Origin: an uncultured Coriobacteriaceae bacterium
Lineage (GTDB): Bacteria > Actinomycetota > Coriobacteriia > Coriobacteriales > UMGS124
DNA: 5,418 nt
Reading direction: 5' to 3'
Assembly: GCA_902783515.1 (NCBI GenBank)
Contig: CACZRK010000425.1
Span: 1 to 5,418 of the forward strand
The notes beneath the pieces are model-generated. The model did no database searches, was not told where the DNA came from, and worked only from the letters and a program-made list of their open reading frames with translations. The position numbers and the translations under genes were made by a program. Shown one piece after another: positions 1-5,415 of the stretch; positions within the stretch are counted from its first letter, which is position 1; the number at the start of each line of letters is the position of its first letter.

Positions 1-940
1 TGCCGTCAAAGGGCTTCTCGTGCTCAAGGCACACGAGGCCGTGGTGGCTGGCGAGCAGCTTCATGAACTCCATCGTGAGCAGGTTGTGATCGATGGCGGC
101 GTTGGCCTCCTCGAACACGGGCGCGAGCTCGTGCTGGGCGGGGGCGACCTCGTTGTGCTTCGTCTTCGCCGGGATGGCGAGCTCCCACAGCGCCGTGTCA
201 AGCTCCTTCATGAACTCGTTCACGGTCGGGCGGATCGCGCCGAAGTAGTGCTCCTGGAGCTGCTGGCCCTTGGCGGGGGAGGCGCCGAACAGGGTGCGGC
301 CGGTCAGGATCAGGTCGGGGCGCTTGGCGAAGTCCTCCTCCTTGATGAGGAAGTACTCCTGCTCGGCGCCGACGGTGGTCTTCACGACCGGGACGTCGCG
401 GCCAAACAGGTGCAGGACGCGCTTCGCCTGCTTGGACAGCGCCGCCATGGAGCGCAGCAGCGGCGTCTTCTTGTCCAGCGACTCGCCCGTGTAGCTGATG
501 AAGGCGGTCGGGATGCAGAGGACCTCGTCCTTGATGAACGCCGGGCTCGTCGGGTCCCAGGCGGTGTAGCCGCGCGCCTCGAAGGTGGAGCGCAGGCCGC
601 CCGACGGGAAGCTGGACGCGTCGGGCTCGCCCTGGACGAGCTCCTTGCCGGAGAACGTCATGATGGCGCGGCCGGCGCCGTCGGGGTTCAGGAACGAGTC
701 GTGCTTCTCGCTCGTGATGCCGGTCAGCGGCTGGAACCAGTGGGTGTAGTGCGTCGCGCCGTTCGCGATCGCCCACTCCTTCATGGCGTGGGCGACGACG
801 TTGGCGTCCTCCAGCTTGAGGGGCGCGCCGTTGTGCAGCGTCTCGAGCATCGCCTTGTAGGTCGGCTTCGGGAGCTTGTCGCGCATCACCTGCTCGCTGA
901 ACACCTTGCAGCCGTAGTACTCGCTTGGATTCTGTGCCAT
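1..940 (-). CDS. glnN: Type III glutamine synthetase, N-terminal part (cut by window edge)
   Basis: Glutamine synthetase makes glutamine from glutamate, ammonia and ATP in the cytoplasm; class III enzymes are large (about 700 residues) dodecamers distinct from GlnA types I and II. I translated the minus strand from ATG 940-938 and got 313 uninterrupted codons to the window edge, about 45% of the family length. The protein begins MAQNPSEYYGCKVFSEQVM. Class III hallmarks are visible: a block starting FPSGGLRSTFEARGY and continuing through TAWDPTSP at residues 111-133, the metal/ATP-site block GAEQEYFL at 191-198, and KHNEVAPAQHELAP at 261-274. The fragment ends in EKPFDG, just before the expected nucleotide-binding segment. 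The start is supported by purine-rich Shine-Dalgarno sequence directly upstream and by a family-like N-terminus. It is transcribed divergently from polA. The gene looks intact as far as it can be seen. Confidence 0.96.
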   Translation of the reverse strand, partial: MAQNPSEYYGCKVFSEQVMRDKLPKPTYKAMLETLHNGAPLKLEDANVVAHAMKEWAIANGATHYTHWFQPLTGITSEKHDSFLNPDGAGRAIMTFSGKELVQGEPDASSFPSGGLRSTFEARGYTAWDPTSPAFIKDEVLCIPTAFISYTGESLDKKTPLLRSMAALSKQAKRVLHLFGRDVPVVKTTVGAEQEYFLIKEEDFAKRPDLILTGRTLFGASPAKGQQLQEHYFGAIRPTVNEFMKELDTALWELAIPAKTKHNEVAPAQHELAPVFEEANAAIDHNLLTMEFMKLLASHHGLVCLEHEKPFDG

Positions 941-943
941 GTG

Positions 944-958
944 CCTACCTGCTTCCTT
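944..958 (-). promoter_or_regulatory. Ribosome binding site of glnN
   Basis: Read on the minus strand, two purine-rich Shine-Dalgarno candidates precede ATG 940-938: AAGGAAG at 958-952, 11 bases from the ATG, and AGGTAGG at 950-944, 3 bases from it. Neither has ideal spacing alone, but together they fix this ATG as the start. No other in-frame ATG upstream has comparable support. Confidence 0.65.
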
Positions 959-999
959 TCGGGACGTCGCCCTGATCGGGTGGCGGGGCTCGTCGGCAT

Positions 1000-1015
1000 G
1001 CGGCGCGTGCGCCGC
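1000..1015 (-). repeat. Inverted repeat in glnN leader (proximal)
   Basis: GCGGCGC and GCGCCGC arms flank a 2-base centre, so as RNA this would form a 6-bp all-GC stem with a 4-base loop. It lies about 60 bases before the glnN start codon in the predicted leader. There is no U-tract on the glnN-sense strand, so it is not an intrinsic terminator. In sequence this GC-rich a short inverted repeat can be chance. Confidence 0.35.
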
Positions 1016-1034
1016 GCCGCGACCGGGCCGCCCG

Positions 1035-1057
1035 CCGGGCGCTCTCGAAGCGCCTGG
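1035..1057 (-). repeat. Inverted repeat in glnN leader (distal)
   Basis: On the glnN-sense strand a GGCGCT stem arm, a 5-base loop TCGAG and an AGCGCC arm form a 6-bp stem. One mismatch then separates it from a further CC/GG pair. It falls in the predicted 5' leader between the candidate promoter and the start codon. No role is evident. Confidence 0.35.
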
Positions 1058-1089
1058 TGGTGTAGAACGAACACAAGGGTAGGGTGCCA

Positions 1090-1118
1090 TTGTTACGCTG
1101 GCTTTTCCGCCCTGTCAC
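1090..1118 (-). promoter_or_regulatory. Candidate sigma-70-type promoter of glnN
   Basis: On the minus strand GTGACA (1118-1113, five of six matches to TTGACA) is separated by exactly 17 bases from TAACAA (1095-1090, three of six matches to TATAAT). This would start transcription near 1083 and give a leader of roughly 140 bases. The -35 and spacing are good and the -10 is mediocre. An alternative -10, TACCCT, lies a little further downstream, with no good -35. Confidence 0.45.
1092..1118 (-). promoter_or_regulatory. GlnR-like operator: three half-sites with 6-base spacing
   Basis: On the minus strand GTGAC (1118-1114), GAAAA (1107-1103) and GTAAC (1096-1092) are separated by exactly six bases each time. 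The established actinobacterial GlnR consensus alternates gTnAc and GaAAc boxes with 6-base gaps. Here both GTnAC boxes match fully, the GnAAC box matches four of five, and the fourth box position (ACCCT, 1085-1081) does not match. GlnR controls glutamine synthetase genes in Streptomyces and relatives, so the placement upstream of glnN makes sense. Whether this lineage has a GlnR orthologue cannot be told from the window. The boxes overlap the predicted -35 and -10. Confidence 0.4.
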
Positions 1119-1288
1119 GCGTCGGAGTACCTTCTGTTGCGCCTTGGCGCCGCCACGAAACACGCGCGACGCGGGTGGCGCCGGCCGCGGGAGGGACTCC
1201 GCAAGAACGTTCGCGTCCACGATAGCGCGTCGTGTGGCGACTCTTGGGGGTCATCGGCGGACGCGCGGCGCAATCCAGGCCGTTGACG

Positions 1289-1294
1289 CATAAT
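1289..1294 (+). promoter_or_regulatory. Candidate -10 element of polA
   Basis: CATAAT matches TATAAT at five of six positions and is the only AT-rich hexamer in a GC-rich stretch upstream of polA. No good -35 lies 16-18 bases upstream (1265-1272 is GCGGCGCA). The TTGACG at 1283-1288 abuts the -10 and cannot be its -35. Transcription would start near 1301, giving a leader of about 47 bases. Confidence 0.4.
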
Positions 1295-1308
1295 GGGGAC
1301 ACGACACG

Positions 1309-1326
1309 GGCCCGCGCATGCGGGCC
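1309..1326 (+). repeat. Perfect hairpin in polA leader
   Basis: GGCCCGC (1309-1315) and GCGGGCC (1320-1326) form a 7-bp all-GC stem around the loop GCAT (1316-1319). It starts just after the predicted transcription start and ends 8 bases before the Shine-Dalgarno sequence. The upstream in-frame ATG at 1318-1320 lies in the loop and first stem base, one reason to reject it as the start codon. It may stabilise the 5' end of the mRNA. Confidence 0.5.
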
Positions 1327-1334
1327 ATGGCCTT

Positions 1335-1339
1335 GGAGG
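1335..1339 (+). promoter_or_regulatory. Ribosome binding site deciding the polA start
   Basis: GGAGG (within TTGGAGGGAG) lies 8 bases before ATG 1348-1350, close to ideal. The in-frame ATGs at 1318 and 1327 lie upstream of this motif and have no comparable sequence of their own, so 1348 is preferred. Confidence 0.8.
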
Positions 1340-1347
1340 GAGCGCGC

Positions 1348-4302
1348 ATGGCGACGACAGAGGACCAGACCGCGTTGACGGACGGACGCGCGCAGCCGGG
1401 CGCCCCGGTGGACCAGACGACCCCGCGTCGGGTGATCGCCGTTATCGACGGCAACTCCCTGCTGCACCGCGCCTTCCACGCGATCCCCCCGACGATGACG
1501 GCGCCCGACGGGCGTCCCACCAACGCGCTGTTCGGCTTCGTGTCCATGTTCCTGAAGCTCGTGGACACGTTTCACCCCTACGGCGTCGTGTGCGCCTTTG
1601 ACAAGGGCAAGCCGCGCCGCCGCATGGAGCTGCTGCCGCAGTACAAGGCGCAGCGCCCGCCGACCGACCCCACGCTCGCCCAGCAGTTCCCGATGATCCA
1701 CGACCTCATGCGGGCGATGGGCGTGCCCGTCATGGAGGCCGAGGGCTGGGAGGGCGACGACATCCTGGGCACCCTCGGCCGGCAGGGCGAGGCGCTGGGC
1801 TGCGACATGCTGCTTGTGAGCGGCGACCGCGACGTCTACCAGCTCGCCACCGAGCACGTGCGCGTCGTGAACACGAAGAAGGGCCTCTCCGACGTCGTCG
1901 TCTTTGACCCGGCGGGCGTGGCCGAGCTCTACGACGGCATCGTGCCGGCGCGCGTGCCGGACTTCTACGGCCTGAAGGGCGACACTTCGGACAACATCCC
2001 TGGCGTGCCGGGCATCGGCCCCAAGAAGGCGTCCGCGCTCATCGTGCAGTACGGCTCCCTTGACGAGGTGCTGGCCCACGCCGACGAGATCAAGGGCAAG
2101 ATGGGCGAGAGCATCCGGGCCCATCGCGAGGACGCCCTGGTGTCGCGCAGGATCGCGACGATCGAGACGACCGCCCCCGTGCAGCTGGACGTCGCAGCGG
2201 CCGCGTGGCCCGGCTTTGACGCCGACGTGCTGCGCGCTGCCTTTGACGAGCTCGGGTTCACGCGCCTCGCCGAGCGCGTGCTCGCCGCCCGCGACGGGGG
2301 CGACGCCGCGGGCGCGACGGGCGCATCGGGCGGCGCGGCAGCACCCGTCGAGGCGACGCCCGCCCTACCCGACGACGTGGTGGAGGGCGAGCAGGCGATG
2401 GCTGCGCTCGTCGAGGCGGTCGATGCGGGCGCGTGGCTGGGCGTCGTCGTGGACGAGGGCGCTGCGGGCGGCACCCAGGAGACGCTCTTCGGCACGGACG
2501 AGGCGCTCTACGTCGCGATCGGCAGCGGCTGGGTCGTCGACGATGTCGGCGCGGGCGTCGGTGACGACGGCCGGCAGACCCCGCGTCCCTCGCGCGGCCA
2601 CCGCGCCGACGAGCCGGCGCGCGTGCTGCGCTTCACGGGCGATGACGTGGACCGGGCCCTGGCGCTGGCGTACACGCGCGGCCGCGTGGTGACCTGCGCC
2701 GCCAAGGAGGACCTGCACCGCCTGGTGCCCGTTGACTCGGCCCTCCCGGCGCGCGTGTGCCTGCGGGACGTGGTTCCCGCGCGCGTCTTTGACGTGGACG
2801 TTGCGGCCTACCTGCTGGACTCCAACCGCTCGGACTACGCGCCCGCGGCGATCCTCGCGAGCCACCTGCCCTTCGCCGTGCCGTCGCTGCCCGAGCCGCC
2901 TAAGGCGCGCCGCGGCGCGAAGGCGAAGGCGGGCGAGGCGCAGGCGCAGGGCGAAGTCGCCTACGAGGAGCTGCGCGAGCGCAGCCTCGTCGCGACCGCG
3001 GCGGCCCTGCCGGCGCTGCGCGAGGTGCTGCGCGGCCGCATGGAGGACGACGGCGCCGCGCGGTGCTTTGACGAGATCGAGATGCCGCTCGTGCCGGCGC
3101 TCGTGGAGCTGGAGCGTGCCGGCATGACGGTGAGCCGCGAGCGCCTCGGCGAGCTCTCCGGCGAGCTGGAGGGGCGCATCAGCGACCTCGAGGCGCGCAT
3201 CTACGAGGAGGCGGGGGAGGAGTTCAACATCGACTCCCCGGTGCAGCTCTCGCACGTGCTCTTTGACGAGGACAAGAAGGTGCGCATCCCGGTGCGCAAG
3301 GGCATGAAGCGGACGAAGACCGGCTTTATCTCCACCAACGCGAAGATGCTCGCCGACCTCGCGCTGGAGTACCCGATCGTGCAGGACGTCCTCACGTATC
3401 GGGAGTACGCCAAGATCAAGGCGACGTACCTGGACGCGCTGCCGCGCGAGGCCGACAAGTACGACGACCGGCGCGTCCACACGACGTACAACCAGACCAT
3501 CACGGCGACCGGTCGGCTCTCGTCGTCCGACCCGAACCTGCAGAACATCCCGATCCGTACCGAGCTCGGCCGCATGGTGCGCACGGCGTTCGTCCCCTCG
3601 GGTGACGACGCGTGCATCCTCGGGTGCGACTACTCGCAGATCGAGCTGCGCCTGCTGGCGCACCTCTCCGGCGACGAGGGTCTGATCGCGGCGTTCACGC
3701 AGGGCGAGGACTTCCACCGTGAGACGGCGGCCATGGTCTTCGGCGTCGATCCCGCCGACGTCACGCCGCAGATGCGCAGCCGCGCCAAGGCCGTCAACTT
3801 CGGCATCGTCTACGGCCAGCAGGCCTACGGGCTCTCCACGTCGCTGGGCATCCCGTTCGGCGAGGCACAGGAGATGATCGACCAGTACTTCCGCCAGTTC
3901 CCGCAGGTGCGCGCGTACCTGGACGGGCTGGTGGACTTCGCGCACGCCCATGGCTACGTGGAGACGATGTTCGGGCGTCGCCGCCACGTGCCCGACGTGT
4001 TCTCGCGCAACCCCACGCTGCGCGCGTTCGGCGAGCGCACGGCCATGAATCACCCGATGCAGGGGACGGCCGCCGACATCATCAAGATCGCGATGGCGCG
4101 CGTGCAGCGTCGCCTGGACGCCGAGGGCTTCCGCGCGCGCATGATCGTCCAGGTCCACGACGAGCTTGACTTTGACTGCCCGCGCGACGAGGCGAAGGCG
4201 CTCGGCGAGATGGTGCGCGAGGAGATGAGCGGGGTCGTGAGCCTGCGCGTGCCGCTCGTCGTTTCCTGCGAGGTCGGCGACACCTGGGCAGATGCCCACT
4301 AG
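1348..4302 (+). CDS. polA: DNA polymerase I (5'-nuclease plus polymerase; proofreading domain degenerate)
   Basis: PolA fills gaps and removes RNA primers in lagging-strand synthesis and excision repair. From ATG 1348 it has 984 residues (E. coli PolA 928). After a 28-residue polar N-terminal extension comes the 5'-nuclease domain (about 29-310) with metal-site motifs DGNSLLHR (D34), AFDKGK (D85), WEGDDILG (E135, D137, D138), GDRD (D160, D162) and KGDTSDNIPG (D212, D215). An Ala/Gly-rich linker (315-342) leads to an exonuclease-like domain (about 343-545) that has lost catalytic acids: the DxE motif reads VVVDEG (368 is Val), and the exo III Tyr (Y539) is followed four residues on by Arg543 instead of Asp. 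It also carries a Lys/Ala/Arg-rich insert (518-536). The polymerase domain is intact: TATGRLSSSDPNLQNIPIR, motif A DYSQIELR (D761), motif B with R810, K814, F818, Y822, and motif C HDE (H937, D938, E939). Expect polymerase and 5'-nuclease activity without proofreading. The last 11 bases overlap the next gene. Confidence 0.97.
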   Translation: MATTEDQTALTDGRAQPGAPVDQTTPRRVIAVIDGNSLLHRAFHAIPPTMTAPDGRPTNALFGFVSMFLKLVDTFHPYGVVCAFDKGKPRRRMELLPQYKAQRPPTDPTLAQQFPMIHDLMRAMGVPVMEAEGWEGDDILGTLGRQGEALGCDMLLVSGDRDVYQLATEHVRVVNTKKGLSDVVVFDPAGVAELYDGIVPARVPDFYGLKGDTSDNIPGVPGIGPKKASALIVQYGSLDEVLAHADEIKGKMGESIRAHREDALVSRRIATIETTAPVQLDVAAAAWPGFDADVLRAAFDELGFTRLAERVLAARDGGDAAGATGASGGAAAPVEATPALPDDVVEGEQAMAALVEAVDAGAWLGVVVDEGAAGGTQETLFGTDEALYVAIGSGWVVDDVGAGVGDDGRQTPRPSRGHRADEPARVLRFTGDDVDRALALAYTRGRVVTCAAKEDLHRLVPVDSALPARVCLRDVVPARVFDVDVAAYLLDSNRSDYAPAAILASHLPFAVPSLPEPPKARRGAKAKAGEAQAQGEVAYEELRERSLVATAAALPALREVLRGRMEDDGAARCFDEIEMPLVPALVELERAGMTVSRERLGELSGELEGRISDLEARIYEEAGEEFNIDSPVQLSHVLFDEDKKVRIPVRKGMKRTKTGFISTNAKMLADLALEYPIVQDVLTYREYAKIKATYLDALPREADKYDDRRVHTTYNQTITATGRLSSSDPNLQNIPIRTELGRMVRTAFVPSGDDACILGCDYSQIELRLLAHLSGDEGLIAAFTQGEDFHRETAAMVFGVDPADVTPQMRSRAKAVNFGIVYGQQAYGLSTSLGIPFGEAQEMIDQYFRQFPQVRAYLDGLVDFAHAHGYVETMFGRRRHVPDVFSRNPTLRAFGERTAMNHPMQGTAADIIKIAMARVQRRLDAEGFRARMIVQVHDELDFDCPRDEAKALGEMVREEMSGVVSLRVPLVVSCEVGDTWADAH

Positions 4303-5113
4303 CGCCGCCGCGCGCCGAGGCCACGGGGCCGTCGTGGGGCGCTCGACGCTGACGGTCGGCCCCTACGAGGTCGCGCTCACGCGCAAGAACATTCGGCGCG
4401 CGTACCTGCGCGTGGGACCGGACGGCGGGGTGTGCGTGAGCGCGCCGGCGCGCATGCCCGTCGGCGAGGTCGCCCGCTTCGTGGAGGGGCACGTCGCCTG
4501 GATCGAGGAGCGCCGCCGGCGCATCGCCCAGGCGCGCGCCGTGCACGCGGTTCCGGGCGCTGGCGCGGGAGGCGCGGTGACCCCGGGTACCAGGGGCGGC
4601 GCGGTCGGTGGCATGGGGGAGCCGGCGGCGCCGTACGACCCGCACGTGCTCCCCGACGGGCGCGTGCTGCTGTGGGGCGAGCCGGTCGAGGCGACGCGGG
4701 TCCTGGCGCTCGCCCGCGCCGTCACCGGCGGGCCGGTGGGTCGTCCCGTGACGCATGCGTCGGCTGTGACGCGCACCGCGCTCGATCGCGCGATGCGGTC
4801 GGTCCTGCTGGGTGCCGCGACGCCGCTCGTGCGCACCTGGGAGCCGCGCCTGGGCGTCGCCGTCGCCACTCTGCGCATCCATGACACGCGGTCGCGCTGG
4901 GGATCGTGCAACGTCCGCACGCACGCGGTGAACCTCTCGCTGGCGCTGCTGCACCACCCGCGTCGCTACCTGGAGCTCGTCGTCGTGCATGAGCTCACGC
5001 ATCTGCTGGAGCCGACGCACAACGCGCGCTTCCATGCGCTCATGGCATCCGAACTGCCGAACTACCGCGCTCTGCAGACGGAGCTGAACGCGCGGGGGAG
5101 GGGGATGTGGTAG
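4292..5113 (+). CDS. YgjP/DUF45-family zinc metalloprotein (SprT-like fold)
   Basis: This 273-residue protein has the two ends typical of the YgjP-like (formerly DUF45) family. The N-terminal part reads RKNIRRAYLRV at 31-41 followed by VSAP (49-52) and AWIEERRRR (69-77). The C-terminal part has SRWGSCN (201-207) and a zinc site HELTHLLEPTH at 233-243, that is HExxH plus a third His five residues on (H233, H237, H243, catalytic-type E234). There is no signal peptide or membrane segment, so it is probably cytoplasmic. The family is annotated as a putative metallopeptidase; E. coli YgjP has been described as a UTP pyrophosphatase, so the substrate here is open. A Gly/Ala/Pro-rich insert (about 88-117) makes it longer than the usual 230-240 residues. 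The ATG overlaps the polA end by 11 bases in another frame and has only a weak RBS, suggesting translational coupling. GTG 4334 is an alternative start, since residues 1-14 look unconserved. Confidence 0.9.
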   Translation: MPTSAAARRGHGAVVGRSTLTVGPYEVALTRKNIRRAYLRVGPDGGVCVSAPARMPVGEVARFVEGHVAWIEERRRRIAQARAVHAVPGAGAGGAVTPGTRGGAVGGMGEPAAPYDPHVLPDGRVLLWGEPVEATRVLALARAVTGGPVGRPVTHASAVTRTALDRAMRSVLLGAATPLVRTWEPRLGVAVATLRIHDTRSRWGSCNVRTHAVNLSLALLHHPRRYLELVVVHELTHLLEPTHNARFHALMASELPNYRALQTELNARGRGMW

Positions 5114-5153
5114 GCGACCAGCCGCGAGGCGAGGTCGTGGTGGGGTGCGCGCG

Positions 5154-5169
5154 CCGCGTCGCGACGCGG
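5154..5169. repeat. Perfect 16-base palindrome
   Basis: CCGCGTCGCGACGCGG is identical to its reverse complement and is centred at 5161/5162, 41 bases after the YgjP-like stop codon. A palindrome with no spacer favours a dimeric DNA-binding protein site over an RNA hairpin, though the transcript could still fold. No regulator is recognised and the GC-only composition makes chance likelier. Confidence 0.5.
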
Positions 5170-5237
5170 GGTCTGGCATGCGAGGATGGGGCGCACTCAG
5201 AAGGGGCGCGCGCATAGAAGGGCGCCCGGGATGCGCA

Positions 5238-5301
5238 AAAAACCGACCCGTGAGGTCGCCGCGCGAGGAAAGGGCGCGCGTGACCGCACGGGTCGGTTTT
5301 T
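5238..5301 (+). terminator. Long intrinsic terminator, potentially bidirectional
   Basis: A-tract 5238-5242 pairs with T-tract 5297-5301, and CCGACCCGTG (5243-5252) pairs with CACGGGTCGG (5287-5296), giving 15 uninterrupted pairs. After an A/G mismatch, GGTC (5254-5257) pairs with GACC (5282-5285). A 2-versus-1 bulge follows, then CGCGCG (5260-5265) pairs with CGCGCG (5275-5280) around a 9-base loop. That is 25 pairs in all. It lies 124 bases after the YgjP-like stop and should end the polA operon. With A6 on one side and T5 on the other it could also stop transcripts arriving on the minus strand. Confidence 0.88.
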
Positions 5302-5326
5302 CGTGCGGGCCCGGAGGCCCCAGGCC

Positions 5327-5332
5327 CATAAT
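5327..5332 (+). promoter_or_regulatory. Candidate -10 element for a downstream gene
   Basis: CATAAT lies 25 bases after the terminator T-tract and is followed by ACGAAGTG. No recognisable -35 lies 16-18 bases upstream (TGCGGG region). It is the same hexamer as the polA -10 candidate. Its position right after a terminator and before apparent leader sequence supports a new transcription unit starting near 5339. Confidence 0.35.
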
Positions 5333-5344
5333 ACGAAGTGCGGG

Positions 5345-5415
5345 TGCGGTATCACCGCAGGCCGGACTACCTCCGTAATGTGAGAGTCTCCCGAACTCAG
5401 GAAGTCACGAGCCGG
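5345..5415 (+). ncRNA. Possibly structured RNA leader (unidentified)
   Basis: TGCGGT (5345-5350) and ACCGCA (5354-5359) form a 6-bp stem with a 3-base loop. CCGG at 5362-5365 can pair with CCGG at 5412-5415, enclosing GTGA (5380-5383) with TCAC (5405-5408) and GAGT (5384-5387) with ACTC (5395-5398). The unpaired AGGAAG (5399-5404) forms a one-sided bulge. The composition is less GC-extreme than its surroundings. It matches no riboswitch I can name, and the window ends before any downstream start codon. Confidence 0.25.

Larger units (their letters stand above)
941..1347. other. Divergent glnN-polA intergenic region
   Basis: This 407-base region separates the divergent starts of glnN and polA. 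Open frames crossing it are continuations of antisense shadows of the two flanking genes and have no homology I recognise. It contains the glnN RBS, two leader hairpins (1000-1015, 1035-1057), a candidate glnN promoter overlapped by a GlnR-like half-site array (1090-1118), a polA -10 element (1289-1294), a polA leader hairpin (1309-1326) and the polA RBS. I see nothing identifiable between about 1120 and 1280. Confidence 0.7.

Noticed and set aside
941..1075. Glutamine riboswitch in the glnN leader
   Set aside because: CGTTC and CCGAAAGGAAG loosely recall parts of the glnA RNA motif, but the closing GGAACG-type pairing and core are absent.
20..1225. 401-codon open frame on the plus strand antisense to glnN
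   Set aside because: It is the shadow of a GC-rich gene. The minus-strand frame gives clear type III glutamine synthetase, while this frame gives Arg/Leu/Val-rich low-complexity protein and has no convincing RBS.
1283..1288. TTGACG as the -35 of polA
   Set aside because: It directly abuts the CATAAT -10, and no -10-like hexamer lies 16-18 bases downstream of it.
1318..1320. ATG 1318 as the polA start
   Set aside because: It lies in a hairpin loop upstream of the only good Shine-Dalgarno sequence; ATG 1348 has ideal spacing.
1093..2124. 343-codon minus-strand frame spanning the intergenic region and the polA 5' end
   Set aside because: It crosses the polA promoter and 5'-nuclease domain antisense, its composition is shadow-like, and no family is recognised.
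2365..4299. 644-codon open frame antisense to polA
   Set aside because: Its length comes from low stop-codon frequency in GC-rich DNA. The product is His/Arg/Val-rich with no recognisable domain, and polA on the other strand has every family motif.
4082..5329. 415-codon minus-strand frame over the YgjP-like gene and terminator
   Set aside because: It reads through the terminator hairpin and antisense to a gene with a complete HExxH zinc motif; the product is Arg/Pro/Ala low complexity.
5145..5383. Two small plus-strand open frames over the terminator
   Set aside because: They run through the A/T-flanked hairpin and have no RBS or recognisable product.
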